A stretch of 64,000 bases of DNA from Physella acuta (taxonomy: Eukaryota; Mollusca; Gastropoda; Physidae). The stretch covers positions 248,001 to 312,000 of the forward strand of contig NW_026732523.1 in the NCBI RefSeq assembly GCF_028476545.1, written 5' to 3'. The notes under the pieces were generated by a model. That model did not search any database and had not been told where the DNA came from. It was given only the letters and a program-made list of their open reading frames with translations. Positions 20,736-32,515 of the stretch are shown here, piece after piece (the stretch's first letter is position 1; each line of letters starts with the position of its first letter). The position numbers and the translations under genes are program-made.

Positions 20736-21480
20736 AGACTAGATCTAAATCTACGCAAAAGCTAGACGTAGACGCTAAGATCAAGATTTAGACTCTATCT
20801 TCTCTAGAATCTATTCCAAAAAAGAAATTATCTTTTAAACTATTTCAGGCATTAATTGTGTTATAGAAATCTTTGTTTGCTTAGCTATGGAACTGGCTAA
20901 CTTAGGTTACAAAAATTAATTTAAAAGAATAGGCATATTCACGTAAGTTAAGTTTTTTTTTTATATACCTCTTTCATTCTCCGTCATATTTAAGATGCAT
21001 AAATAGCGGAGATGATAGTGTACTTAACACCACGCAGATGGTGCGCGATCGAGACACACCAAGTAGGCCTAAATCTTTTTTTTATAGTGAATCTTCCGAT
21101 TTTAGACTATAAAGAAAGGAACTACTTCATTCAAATTTGATTTAGATCTAGATCTATAGATCTACTCATCAAGACGTACGCTATGAAATACACACAATTT
21201 TATCGGTCAAACTAATACAAATTACTTAAAAACAACGTAATGACTATTGAATAGCCAGATTTTTAACGGAATCATTTAAGCCACTTAATCAGTGTGTGTC
21301 TGTGTTATGTCAAATGTGTCGGATTTTTAGCTAATTAGTTATTATTTTTGCTTTGTCGCTAATATCGTTCAGCGTGTAGTAAAGCACATTGCGTTTTGAC
21401 CAATAACTATTTCATAAATTATTTTTCTCAAACAAGTACATTTTAAAATATATAGGCCTATAATTTACGTGAAACGGGTA
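20736..21480. other. AT-rich stretch, no gene recognised
   Basis: It begins with several AGATCTA/TCTAGA-type phrases and continues as AT-rich sequence with no repeat module or ORF of note. It may be original host sequence. Confidence 0.4.
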
Positions 21481-21600
21481 CCGATGGCTAGTATGATAAT
21501 ATTGAAATAAAAATGTTTTGGCTCTTTAAAAATTGAGAAATTGTGTACGTTGTAACTTTTGGCTATCTCGTCTCAAAAGGTTACCGACCCATTTAATAGT
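21481..21600 (+). mobile_element. hAT 3'-end fragment
   Basis: GGCTCTTTAAAAATTGAGAA, TTGTAACTTTTGGCT and CGTCTCAAAAGGTTACCGAC match the right end of the complete element at 22862-23628. The final CCCTG and a target duplication are lost. Confidence 0.65.
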
Positions 21601-22065
21601 TGTCTTTCAGTTCGCTACTCTTAATGTCAACACTCCACTGTTTATGCCTCAGAACCCAATAACACACCAACCAGCAACCGCACCAACCACAGCAACCACA
21701 GCAACCACAGCAACCACAGCAACCACAGCAACCACACCAACCACAGCAACCACAGCAATCACAGCAACCACAGCAACCACAGCAACCACAGCAACCACAG
21801 CAACCACAGCAACCACATCAACCACATCAACCACACCAACCCCAACAACCACAACAACCACACCAACCCCAACAACCACAGCAACCAAAGCAACCACAGC
21901 AACCACAGCAACCACAGCAACCACAGCAACCACAGCAACCACACCAACCACACCAACCACAGCAATGACACAAACCTCAACGAAAAGAACTCAGCGTGAC
22001 AGGCAGAATGCCGTCACACGCTTGCCCTCGCCTACCGGTCAACTCTCACTCTATAGTAATTGATC
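21601..22065 (+). repeat. 9-bp CAGCAACCA minisatellite
   Basis: About 33 units (21665-21965) with CAC and CAT variants give Thr-Thr-Ala readings on the plus strand and Val/Leu-rich readings on the minus strand. Just before the array the words FATLNVNTPL are read, which resemble the start of a LINE ORF2 endonuclease (xATLNVR). That match is short and uncertain. The 176-codon reading through the array is most likely not a gene. Confidence 0.7.
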
Positions 22066-22118
22066 CTACATCAAAAAATTTTAAATTATATAAGAAAAAG
22101 CATTGATCAACTAGTACA

Positions 22119-22262
22119 GCAACGTTCCCTCTAAGGGGGAAAAGCTAGTGTGCAAAATGTGTTTTCTGTGCGCGCTGTTCTAAAAGTCTTATACAAGGGT
22201 ATATTTATCTTACAAAATTACTGCGCGGAAGCTCAAAACCGCGCAGCTTAGGGGGAACATTG
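22119..22262. mobile_element. 144-bp hAT-type MITE
   Basis: Inverted ends CAACGTTCCCTCTAAG and CTTAGGGGGAACATTG flank a small interior with GCGCGG palindromes. CTAGTACA is duplicated on both sides (22111-22118 and 22263-22270). Confidence 0.85.
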
Positions 22263-22374
22263 CTAGTACAATGTATTTAATAGGAAACGTGCCGACCCTC
22301 GACGTAGCATACACCGCTATTTAGTGACGAGTGAAGACTTCATGAAAGACACATTGTCCTATTGGGGTGGGTGG

Positions 22375-22705
22375 ATACACACTGTTTCTGTCAAAATATC
22401 TCGCGCGTGGAACTTTTTGGTCAGGGGAGAAAACAAACAATACTTTTTTTTGAAAATGGAGGTGATTATTAAATTAAACAATAAAAAGAAATGAAAAAAA
22501 GTAGTAATACATTTTAATAAAAACGCAAGTAAACAAACATTTGGATTAATTATAAAAAATAGTTTTAAAAAAAATTTAAATAAATTATTTGGTGATTATT
22601 CACAAAATTTTAATTACAAATATTTGTAATTGTTCATTGTCAATCCAATAAACAGAAACTACTAGTATCAACTAGCTGTAATATTAATACCAAGAAGATT
22701 ATCTC
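22375..22705 (+). repeat. SH module copy 6 (5'-truncated)
   Basis: The head begins within the GTCAAAATATCTCGCGCG block and runs to CAAGAAGATTATC. It is followed by a piece of the U2-associated element. Confidence 0.75.
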
Positions 22706-22779
22706 CAATTACTAGGAAAATTTTCCTTATTGTACATTACTTACAATTTTTTCTCCTTTCTAATATGAGCGTGGTAAAT

Positions 22780-23755
22780 GTAAAAGTTGTTTCTTCACTG
22801 ACACTCAAACTACAACTACCAATTAAGAATCAACCACTGCACAACCAAGATTGTTATACGCCAGGGGTCGGCAACCTGCGGCTCGCGAGCCGCATGCGGC
22901 TCCTTAGGTGTCCAATTGCGGCTCTTCAACTCCATTCACAAATATTAATAATTATTCTATTTATTTCCAAAACTCATAAAATATTAGTCTGCAACACTCG
23001 GTAATAAACGATATAACAATAGACATAAACAATAAACAGTCACTATTCTATTAGAATATTTAGTTACTACCTATCTCAGTGTACTTCCTATTACATTGTC
23101 CATTTCGAATTGAAACATTCAACTTCATAGTGGATATCATAAAGAAACTAAAGCTGAAAGGAAAATCTAGCCTATGTCTTGCTTGAAGAAGTGGTTTATT
23201 CGAAAAAAAAAAACAACTTTTTTTGTTGAATACATGATGAGCGGTAAATTACTTAATTACGAAAAATCTGAAACAAATATTGTTATGAAACCAATGGTAC
23301 TATTCAATCACTTCAGCATTAATATAAACAAAATGAAGGGTGTTTTCACTGAGATATTTGAGCAATTCAAAACAAATGCAAGTACTCTGACTTACATAGT
23401 AGATCCTCTCATCACAAAAAAATGAGATTATCTCATATATTATTTTAAACTATAAATATATATAGGCTATATATATATATATAGTATGATCTTTGTTTAG
23501 GATTAGGCCTATATAATTACTAAACAAATAAACTATTGACATAAAAATGTTAGTGGCTCTTTAAAAACCGGGTAATGTTGTAAATTGTAACTTTAGGCTC
23601 TTTCGTCTCAAAAGGTTGCCGACCCCTGTTATACGCACAAGAAGTAAGGCTTCAAACGAGAAGCGATCATGTATTGTCCTGTACTTTATGTTATATCAAA
23701 GAAATCGGAAATGAAAACAAGAAATCAAAAAATACACGTAATCAAGGATGCTGTA
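22780..23755 (+). mobile_element. U2-associated element 3' piece, split by a hAT
   Basis: The portions 22780-22861 and 23629-23755 join into sequence of the element's last third (CTACCAATTAAGAATCAACC, AACCAAGATTGTTATACGC, then GAAGCGATCATGTATTGTCC). The hAT element sits between the two TTATACGC copies. The stem-loop and poly-A end are missing. Confidence 0.7.
22862..23628 (+). mobile_element. Complete non-autonomous hAT element
   Basis: The ends CAGGGGTCGGCAACCT and its complement bound 767 bp, with TTATACGC duplicated on each side. Inside are a GCGAGCCGCATGCGGCTC palindrome, part of a GTF2IRD2-like transposase (FEQFKTNASTLTYIVDPL within the 23174-23425 reading, FNHFSININKMKG) and a short TA run. 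It lacks most of the transposase, so it needs enzyme from elsewhere. It lies inside a U2-associated element and is therefore younger. Confidence 0.9.
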
Positions 23756-23764
23756 AGTTTTCTC

Positions 23765-24035
23765 GATATTTATATTAAAGTTGGTTGATATAAGTTACTT
23801 CTAATTATTCGATTAACAACTAACAATTACTAGGAGTTGTAATTAACATTTTGTTATGTATCACCAAAGGTTTTAATTAACTTGTTTGTATTTTAATTTT
23901 CTATAATTTATACTAATGTTTGATTACTTGTTTATGCTTTGAAAGTGTATTATTATTTTTCCATTTCTTTTTATCTTTTAATTTTATTATTACCTCCCTT
24001 GAAAAAAACTCAATATTTGTTTTCTCCCTTAAATA
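23765..24035 (-). repeat. SH module copy 7 (partial head)
   Basis: On the minus strand the sequence runs from the GGGAGAAAACA block through GGTAATAATAAAATT to ACCAACTTTAATATAAATA. The 15-bp array and the first third of the head are missing, replaced by a hAT transposon at 24045. Confidence 0.75.
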
Positions 24036-24044
24036 CTCTGCTCA

Positions 24045-24785
24045 GAACTCTGCTCAGAACTTTCCCACAACTTAGCCATCTTACTGCTGTGTAATATGGT
24101 AAATCTTGCGATTCTGCGTTTGCATCTTTTGACATTACTCTGAACTATCTTTGATTGAGCCCATGTGGCCTTATTAAATTCACCATCTTCACCATATGAT
24201 TCAGTACAATGCTAATATCCACATATTTAGCACATAAAGCTTACAGATAGATAACGCAGTGCAGGAAGAGGAATGTTTTTCTCATCCACTTGTCCAACCA
24301 AGCCTTTCTTTATGCCACTAATGTACTTTTCCCCCATCAACAGTCAGGTAACTAAGGTTAGTCCGGACCAAGTTATAATCAGCAAAAGTTTTTTAACTCA
24401 TTAAATATACCCTCTCCGGTAACAGTGACATACATGCTATATAGGAACGACAACCCTTGTGTTATGTTTATGTCTTCATCCACATCTCTAATGAACACAA
24501 GCAGTTGAGAGGTGGAACAGCTGTCCAGCGACTCATCCATTGCAATTAAAAAATGGCAAAACTTGCTGTTTGAGCCACAATGTTTTCACCAATGTTTGCA
24601 ACACGGTGGGCAATGGTAGTTGCACCCAAAGCTACATTTTCAATTTTTTTTTCAATTTTTTGGGCAAAGTTTCACAGCCACTACAACAAACATTTTTTTC
24701 CGAGGACAAAAAGATCTCCGCGGGCCGGATGAGATGACCTCGAGGGCCGCATCCAGCCCGCGGGTCGTAGTTTGGAGACCCCTGC
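24045..24785 (-). pseudogene. hAT transposon with GTF2IRD2-like transposase relic
   Basis: The minus-strand reading shows FCHFLIAMDESLDSCSTSQL, LVFIRDVDEDINITQGLSFL, TGEGIFNELKNF, ALCAKYVDISIVLNHMVKMV, NLIRPHGLNQR and LPYYTAVRWLSCGKVLSR. This is the catalytic core of hAT transposases of the GTF2IRD2/ZBED5 type, ending at the RW motif region. The terminus at 24783 reads CAGGGGTCTCCAAACTACGA inward. Stops and frame changes break it, and the 3' half is missing where it meets the SH module. Confidence 0.75.
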
Positions 24786-24789
24786 TCTA

Positions 24790-25235
24790 AGCTATACCCT
24801 CTAACCGGTCGGTCCATAGGACAAGTGAAGTAGAGTTCACCTGATTCTGGGACCTCGGTATATTATGAGGTACCAACCAGAGCTGGGTGGGCTCAGGTAT
24901 TTTATACTGACGAACCTGGATTTCAACTCGAGACTTTCAGGTAGCTGTCTAGCGCTCTACCGCTATGCCGTAAAATCTAGTATTGTTCCCTTTTCTAACC
25001 TGAAGGTCTATGGGGCTAGTGAAGTAGAGTTCATCTGTTCATTTGACCCCGGCATGTAAACGGATAGTGTAGTCAACAGTATTCCAGCGCCTATACATTT
25101 TCTGATGTGAGTTAGATACCCATCAGAGCTGGGTGGACTCAGGGATGTTCAAATGTATAGATCCCGTTTTCGTACTCGAGACTTTCCTGTTAACAGTCGA
25201 ATGCTCTACTACGCCGTCCCATGAAGTCGTTAAGT
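24790..25235 (-). mobile_element. Two tRNA-derived SINEs in tandem
   Basis: Two minus-strand copies lie about at 24790-24985 and 25005-25230. Each shows a tRNA-like head (GGCGTAGTAGAGCATTCGAC in the second), a CGAGT box-B-like part, CTGAGTCCACCCAGCTCTG, and a tail with GAACTCTACTTCACT. The head with a GTT triplet in its loop suggests a tRNA-Asn-like source, but this is uncertain. Confidence 0.7.
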
Positions 25236-25384
25236 CCTTACAACTATCTCTAACGTTAACGCATTGAAATTTGGTGTATACAACTTACGCTAATCATTTA
25301 GCTTACGAACAAAAGTTAACCGAGACAATTGAACCACCAAGGTCAAACATTAGTTTCAACCGTTAACCTAATCTCAACCATCAA

Positions 25385-25565
25385 CCTCTTTCGAATTTGG
25401 GTTCAAGTCAATAATATGTACTTGTCCACCCAGTTCTGAAGGGTACGTAACTCATGTTAGGTAAATAAAAGCAGCTGGGCATAGTGCTGACCACACTATC
25501 TCTTCATATGCTGAGGGTTCAGAAGCAGATGAACTCTACTTCATCTGTCCCATGTATTTTTGTCT
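25385..25565 (+). mobile_element. SINE copy
   Basis: GGGTTCAAGTCAATAATATG, TCCACCCAGTTCTGAAGGGT, AGCAGCTGGGCATAGTGCTG and GATGAACTCTACTTCATCTG follow the SINE family order on the plus strand. The tRNA-like 5' part is lost and a GAT microsatellite follows the 3' end. Confidence 0.7.
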
Positions 25566-25569
25566 CGAA

Positions 25570-25845
25570 CATGATGATAATGATGATAATGATGATGATG
25601 ATGAGGATGATGATGGTAATGCTGATGATTATAATGATGATGATGATTATAATGATGAGGGTGATGATGAGGATGATGATGGTAATGCTGATGATTATAA
25701 TGATGATGATGATGATAATGATGAGGATGATGATGAGGATGATGATGGTAATGCTGATGATTATAATGATGATGATGATGATAATGATGACGATGATGAT
25801 GAGGATGATGATGATGATGACCATGACAATGACGATGATGAATAA
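25570..25845 (+). repeat. GAT/AAT microsatellite with 75-bp supra-repeat
   Basis: GATGATAAT-type triplets carry a longer internal period marked three times by GGTAATGCTGATGATTATAA. It lies just 3' of the SLC34 exon donor (minus strand), so it is in the intron. The acidic and methionine-rich readings across it are by-products. Confidence 0.9.
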
Positions 25846-25862
25846 CCTCCTACTGATCGTAC

Positions 25863-26048
25863 CTCCTGACAGAAACCAGTCTTCTGCGCATGCGTGTAGT
25901 TGGCCGCAGTCTTGAAGACCTTCGACTTTTTGGTCTCACAGCACTGTGCAGGTGTCTTCTTGTCACAGCACACCTTCATGATGGCGCGGTCGTAGTCGAA
26001 GTCAGGATCCGTGCCGTCAGCAATCTTGTTGATGGCGTTTTTGTCGAT
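25863..26048 (-). CDS. SLC34: SLC34 sodium-phosphate cotransporter, internal exon B
   Basis: SLC34 proteins move phosphate with sodium across the plasma membrane. This 186-bp exon translates IDKNAINKIADGTDPDFDYD, RAIMKVCCDKKTPAQCCETK and KSKVFKTAANYTHAQKTGFC-QE, corresponding to the large cysteine-rich extracellular loop of the family. On the minus strand it is bounded by CCCCACTTTCAG before 26048 and GTACGA after 25863, and both junctions are phase 0. It continues exactly from exon A (LIIQ|IDKN matches vertebrate LIVQLDKK). Asn-Tyr-Thr is a potential N-glycosylation site as in relatives. The expected following exon is not on its left but at 40899-41476. Confidence 0.8.
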
Positions 26049-26123
26049 CTGAAAGTGGGGTGGAACACATCGGCACTGTTAGATTACGAAACTTAAAACA
26101 CATCTTTACACACTAGATAATTC

Positions 26124-26195
26124 GTCCCTGCAGCGCAGGGGATAGCGCGCTGGACTTATAATCCAGAGGTCGCGGGTTCGAATCATGCCGATGAT
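26124..26195 (+). pseudogene. tRNA-Ile(UAT)-like sequence
   Basis: A D arm with GCGC/GCGC, a perfect 5-bp anticodon stem (CTGGA/TCCAG) around loop CTTATAA, and TTCGAAT in the T loop are seen. The T stem has one mismatch and one wobble, and the acceptor stem has only about five of seven pairs. It is therefore likely a decayed tRNA or a SINE head. It lies antisense within the SLC34 intron. Confidence 0.5.
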
Positions 26196-26460
26196 GATTT
26201 TTTTGTTGTTGTGGTTGTTGTTGTCTAGGGGGGTGGGGGCAAGTTAGTTTGTCTCAACACGTTTAAATGTTAATGAAATAATTATATGAGCATTATGTGC
26301 AGGAATTTATCCAATGACGGGGGGGGGGGAGTATATTAAATGTGTTTCAATTAACCCTAACCCTCTTACAATAAAGGAAACTTTCTTCATGATAATGATT
26401 CGAAATTGCTACTGTCATTGTGAGGGCTGGGCAAGGGAGCATCTTCAGTTCATCGACAGG

Positions 26461-26810
26461 GATCTACAGTATATCGCCAGTACATATTTAATACATCTAC
26501 AGTGCATCTACATGGATCTACTGTATATCGTCAGTACATATTTAATACATCCACAGTGCATCTACATGGATCTACTGTATATCGTCAGTACATATTTAAT
26601 TCATCTACAGTGCATCTACGGCACATGTACAGCACACTTACAGCACATATACAGCACACGTACTTTACACGTACAGCACACCTAGAATAAATATTGAGTA
26701 CATCTACAGTACATCTACAGTACATCTACAGTACACCTACAGTACACCTACAGTACACCTACTGTACACCTACAGTACATCTACAGTACATCTCCACTCC
26801 AGTGTACCTT
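26461..26810 (+). repeat. 54-bp and 12-bp tandem repeats in SLC34 intron
   Basis: Three units of about 54 bp (GATCTACTGTATATCGTCAG and TACATATTTAATACATC) are followed by about 15 units of the 12-mer CTACAGTACATC with CACCTAC variants. GTACAG/CTGTAC pairs make the region partly palindromic. Confidence 0.85.
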
Positions 26811-26905
26811 CGGTGCAACTAAAGTGATCTAAAGTACATATATAATACATTCGAATTTGCATCTAACTCTAAAGTGCATCTTCAGTGCATCAACAGTGCA
26901 CCAAC

Positions 26906-27024
26906 CTGGATAATCAGCTTGGTGAAGGGCTCTGTAGTGACCTTGAGAATGTCCTTGTCAGCACCTTTGTCTGCGACCAGGGGCAGCGAGTCCACGATGG
27001 CATTGGTCAGGTGATACAGGTAAC
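26906..27024 (-). CDS. SLC34: SLC34 sodium-phosphate cotransporter, internal exon A
   Basis: The exon translates YLYHLTNAIVDSLPLVADKG, ADKDILKVTTEPFTKLIIQ, matching the family stretch HYLEIITQLIVES...DLLKVITKPFTKLIVQ that precedes the large extracellular loop. It is 119 bp, starting with two bases of a split codon after CCCACAG (27031-27025) and ending phase 0 at CAG|GTTGGT. Its first 14 bases and the acceptor lie inside a 25-bp minisatellite made from this very boundary. Upstream exons should lie at higher coordinates on the minus strand but none were recognised. Confidence 0.8.
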
Positions 27025-27635
27025 CTGTGGGTCAGGTGATACAGGTAACCTGTGGGTCAGGTGATACAGGTAACCTGTGGGTCAGGTGATACAGGTAACC
27101 TGTGGGTCAGGTGATACAGGTAACCTGTGGGTCAGGTGATACAGGTAACCTGTGGGTCAGGTGATACAGGTAACCTGTGGGTCAGGTGATACAGGTAGCC
27201 TGTGGGTCAGGTGATACAGGTAACCTGTGGGTCAGGTGGTACAGGTAACCTGTGGGTCAGGTGATACAGGTACCCTGTGGGTCAGGTGATACAGGTAACC
27301 TGTGGGTCAGGTGATACAGGTAACCTGTGGGTCAGGTGATACAGGTAACCTGTGGGTCAGGCGATACAGGTAACCTGTGGGTCAGGCGATACAGGTAACC
27401 TGTGGGTCAGGTGATACAGGTAACCTGTGGGTCAGGTGATACAGGTAACCTGTGGGTCAGGTGATACAGGTAACCTGTGGGTCAGGTGATACAGGTAACC
27501 TGTGGGTCAGGTGATACAGGTAACCTGTGGGTCAGGTGATACAGGTAACCTGTGGGTCAGGTGATACAGGTAACCTGTGGGTCAGGTGATACAGGTAACC
27601 TGTGGGTCAGGTGATACAGGTAACCTGTGGGTCAG
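27011..27635 (-). repeat. 25-bp minisatellite of a splice acceptor, 25 units
   Basis: Exactly 25 units of 25 bp occupy 625 bp. On the minus (gene) strand each unit contains CTGACCCACAG followed by GTTACCTGTATCAC, the intron-exon boundary of SLC34 exon A. A few units carry single changes (GCGATAC, GTACCC, GTAGCC). Confidence 0.95.
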
Positions 27636-28145
27636 TTTTAGAATTTGGTCTCACATTTGGTTGTAGGTAAAAATATAGGGTAGGTTACATAATTTCAAAT
27701 TTTAAAAATGTCCAACTTAATAACGTAGATAAGGGAAATATTATCAGGAAACAGTATTTGTTTTTTTTTTTTTTTGTTTAAAGGGAATAAATTAAATTTG
27801 AGAAAGATTAATTAGAACATAGATAAATGTTTTTTTTTTTAAAATAACAACTTTATAAAGTAAACCCGGAAATATTGGTTTAATGTGGGATTATAATTTT
27901 TTGACAGGTTTAAAATATAACAGGAAAGTAATAAAATAAAGAATGAATAATATAGGGAAGTAATTTGTATTACTTTAAAAATAATATATATATAGTTCAA
28001 TTCTGTTTTTTTTCTGTGTTTTTTTTTTCTTTTACACAATTGAATTAATACATATACAAAATAAATAGATAGTTGTAAAGACCATTTTTAACATTTGCAG
28101 GTGGGGGGGGGGGGGTTGTATTTACGTGAGTCAGAGAAAATATGA

Positions 28146-28700
28146 TTAAATTTTTCCCTCTTGGTCGCTGCTTTTCTCTTCCTTGTGGTAACTGATTCTT
28201 ATTTTCTTCTCTGGTGTGATGCTGAAGTAAGCTGAGTAGTAATTGGTACCATCCCCTGTTTCGGAGTGTATTTCCTCGCAGTGACTGTCCCAAGCATCCT
28301 CTGAAAGGAAAAATGTTTCACAGATGGCGCATTGGGAAGTTTCAGTCTCCGTATGTGCTTCTGCGTGGTGTGTGATTGCTTGTTCGCGTGTAATATGTAT
28401 ATTGAATAATCCGCATACTGTATTCATCGGGTGTTGTTTGTAATGTTTAACATACTCTTCTAGGTTGTTGCACATCTTGTAGCAGCATCCGTAGGTCATA
28501 AGTTCATTAGTCTTTGCTGTTTTTGTTTCTCTACCTTTCTCTAATAAGGGGCTGTCACTTTTCTTCCTTTTTGATGATGGTGATTCAGTTCCTGTTACTG
28601 ATAAAGGCTTGGCTTTGCCAATGCTAGATGTATCTTTAGTGTTAATTTTAGCGCTGAATTTTTCCGGGTTGTGGCGTAGTGGTGGGAGTTGGTGTTGCTC
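28146..28700 (-). pseudogene. LINE ORF1 C-terminal part with C2H2 fingers
   Basis: This 188-codon open reading ([20 protein letters not shown]...) contains a basic KRKKSD stretch, then cysteine-histidine pairs: [19 protein letters not shown], a CGLF...HHAEAH unit with one cysteine missing, and [20 protein letters not shown] followed by IH. It corresponds to the finger region of ORF1 in the copies at 44322 and 57018, though the sequence is distant. The knuckle region is missing and a TA array abuts its 5' side. The stop follows SSDQEGKI. No start context supports an independent gene. Confidence 0.6.
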
Positions 28701-28714
28701 AGGGCTTCCCAACC

Positions 28715-29935
<1,221 letters not shown>

Positions 29936-29959
29936 AACTCTATATATATATAATTCTCT

Positions 29960-30425
29960 TCTTGGAGACGTTAGAAAACAGGCTGTAAGCGCGCCTGGCA
30001 GTCCCCTCTCTTCCTCTCTAGGCATATCGCAGCCTCCCACACCCCCACATGGTCTGGTGGGCTGTGGTTCACGCTAAATGTTTACAATCGTAGAGCCATG
30101 TTTAGTGACGACTATTAGGGGCAGATAATTTAGTTTGAAACTATTTTAAACTTAGGGGAGGTTACTAGGAGGAGGCTACTTTCACGGGGTGGGGGTGTGG
30201 GGTGGGGGAATTGGGGGGGGGGGGGGGTATCGTCCTTGGCGGCCTACTGATAGTGTTTTAAAGCAAATATTTTCAGTGGCAGCATTGGTACTGTCAAATT
30301 CACACATTATGAATGACTGAAAGGTTGAAAATTAAGCAACTGGGTAACGGCGTATGGTGCGCCGCGAGTCGGTCGTTATTAATATTTGTGCATGAGCTGT
30401 AGAGCCGTGTCTTGACATCAGGATG
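29960..30425 (-). repeat. 430-bp repeat, second copy
   Basis: It is the inverse of 600-1035: CTAGGAGGAGGCTACTTTCA, a G tract, GTGTTTTAAAGCAAATATTT, TGCCACTG complement and GCGCCGCGAGTC in place of ACCCGCAGCG. It adjoins hAT sequence on both sides. Confidence 0.6.
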
Positions 30426-30427
30426 TT

Positions 30428-31090
30428 TTTTTTTTTTTTTTTTTTTTTTTAATACTTTTATTTGCAATTAAAACAAGTACATCAACATCAAATTTTTTAA
30501 CATAATTTTGAACACCAAATGAAAACGAAAGGTTTTGCAAATGTACATAATGAATATTTACATGATGTCATGTATTTGATTATTAAAACTTCTTTTTTTT
30601 TTTTTTTTTTTTTTAATACTTTTATTTGCAATTAAAACAAGTACATCAACATCACATTTTTTTTACATAGTTTCAAAAGAAAACGAAAGGTTTTAAACAT
30701 GTACATAATGAATATTTACATGATGTCATGTATATGATTATAACAAAAATTACAAAAGATGGCAGTAAAAGGGGTGAAGGTCTGGGTGGGGAGTGGAAAG
30801 GATATTTTTCCGAGAATGACAAAGGGCCAGTGGAGCATTTTCAATGTAGGGAAACAAATTAAGTTGACTAGTTAAAAGAGTGTTTATTTATGTACTGGTC
30901 GCATTGAGTTTTCAAAAGGTTGCTGTGCAAAAAAGGAGGGGAAAGAAACAGGATTTAGAACTTTAAAAAGTAAATGAATAGATATTCGAAATTGATGTTG
31001 GGGTGGGTGGTGGGGTCGTTGGAACAGTTAAAGGGAAAGTGGTGTTTTCATGTCTGAGGGTAAGTGGATAGAGGGGAGAGGGGGGAGTGA
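30428..31090 (-). mobile_element. Two LINE 3' ends (type B) in succession
   Basis: Poly-T at 30428-30451 and 30595-30615 mark two minus-strand insertions, each with AATACTTTTATTTGCAATTA and AAACAAGTACATCAACATCA just inside. The second extends to about 31090 with GGTGGGGTCGTTGGAACAGT, a part also found at 36105-36125. Both are 5'-truncated. Confidence 0.65.
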
Positions 31091-31149
31091 CATCAGGATG
31101 GCCGCAGGTAGCCAGCCCTGGCCTGACAATTAAATAAAGCAACTGTGAA

Positions 31150-32150
31150 TTTTCTTGGTATTAATAGTAAAGAATGTTGATATTAGTGACTTTTAATTAT
31201 TCGATTAACAACTACAAATTACTAGGTATTGTAATTAATATTTTATTATTAATTATCAGAAGTTTTATAACTTTATTTTGTAATTTTATTTTCTATAATT
31301 TATACTAACATTTGTTTACATGTTTTTGCTTAAAAATATATTAAATTTTTTTTCATTTAATTTTATCGTTTTATTTTATTATTATTTTCCTTTAAAAAAA
31401 AATCATGTTTGTTTTCTCCCCTAACAAAATAGTTTCACGCGCGAGATATTTTGACTAAAACAAAGACGAGAGCAAACCGCTGTGAACTGTGTTACACCTT
31501 GGTGCACTCTCGTGACAAACACTAATCTTCTGAATCAGTGTTTAGTTTCATGTGGGTTGGAGGGAGGGGGGTGTGATCTAATAAGGGGCAGTTGAATGTT
31601 TGTGTGATTTTGGTGGAAACTATTTTTTGTTTCGTGTTTAGATTTGGGAGATTTTTAGTGTGGGAGAGTTTAGTGAGGGAGAATTTAGTGTTGGAGATTT
31701 TGAATGTGGGAGAATTTAGTGTGGGAAAACTTAGTGTGGGAGAATTTAGTGTGCGAGAACTTTGTGTGCGAGAATTTAGTGTGAGAGAATTTAGTGTGAG
31801 AGAATTTAGTGTGCGAGAATTTAGTGTGGTAGAATTTAGTGTGGGTGAATTTAGTGTGAGAGAAATTAGTGTGCGAGAATTTAGCGTTAGCGAATTTAGT
31901 GTGGGAGAATTTAAAGTGGGAGAATTTAGTGTGAAAGAATTTAGTGTGTGGTAATTTAGTGTGGGGGAATTGTGTGTGGGGGAGTTTTGTGTGAGAGAAT
32001 TTTGTGAGCGAGAATTTAGTGTGGGAGAATTTAGTGTGGGATAATTTAGTGTGGGAGAATTTAGTGTGAGAGAATATAGTGTGCGAGAATTTATGTGGGG
32101 GAATTTAGTGTGTAGAATTTAGTGTGGGAGAATTTAGTGTGGGAGAAATG
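31150..32150 (-). repeat. SH module copy 8
   Basis: On the minus strand the 15-bp array (32150-31640, about 34 units written here as GAGAATTTAGTGTGG) is followed by the head (31640-31150). The head keeps CTCGCGCGTGAAAC and the GGTGTAACACAGTTCACAGC phrase. A spacer module and then an ORF2/SINE relic lie upstream. Confidence 0.85.
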
Positions 32151-32164
32151 AGTATATTATGTTG

Positions 32165-32515
32165 TAGTGTAGGCAAAGGAAATTATTTGAGTGTTTGTGT
32201 GTATATAAATATATCTACGTGTGATTGGGTTTATGTGGGTAAGTTGAGTGGGGGTGTTTGGATTAGTAGCGGTGGGGGGGGGGGGGGGGGGAGTTGTCCT
32301 TTTGGGTGTGGTTTAATCGACTTCTGGATCATTTGACAATGTGACGGATTGCGTCATTTGTATAACGTTGCTTTGGTTATTTCTTCATCTCATATAAATA
32401 GTAGTGAAAAAGCATGTCTTACACACTATATATAAACGAGCTCTCACAGGCTTTAAATTACAAAAGTAAGTGTACACTTTTTAAGCTATAATACTAAACA
32501 CAAAGCTTTCTGCTG
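32165..32515 (-). repeat. Spacer module copy 3
   Basis: It matches 5925-6240 in inverse orientation, with CAAATGACGCAATCCGTCAC and AAGCTTTGTGTTTAGTATTA. A run of G (plus strand, ~32273-32291) replaces the C tract. Confidence 0.7.

Noticed and set aside
21649-21980. Val- and Leu-rich minus-strand readings resembling a membrane protein
   Set aside because: They are antisense products of the 9-bp CAGCAACCA array.
25484-25915. Methionine- or Asp-rich readings over the GAT array
   Set aside because: They are products of a triplet microsatellite in an SLC34 intron.
27011-27635. CRISPR-like regular array
   Set aside because: The 25-bp units are contiguous with no unique spacers, and the DNA is eukaryotic. 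It is a minisatellite.
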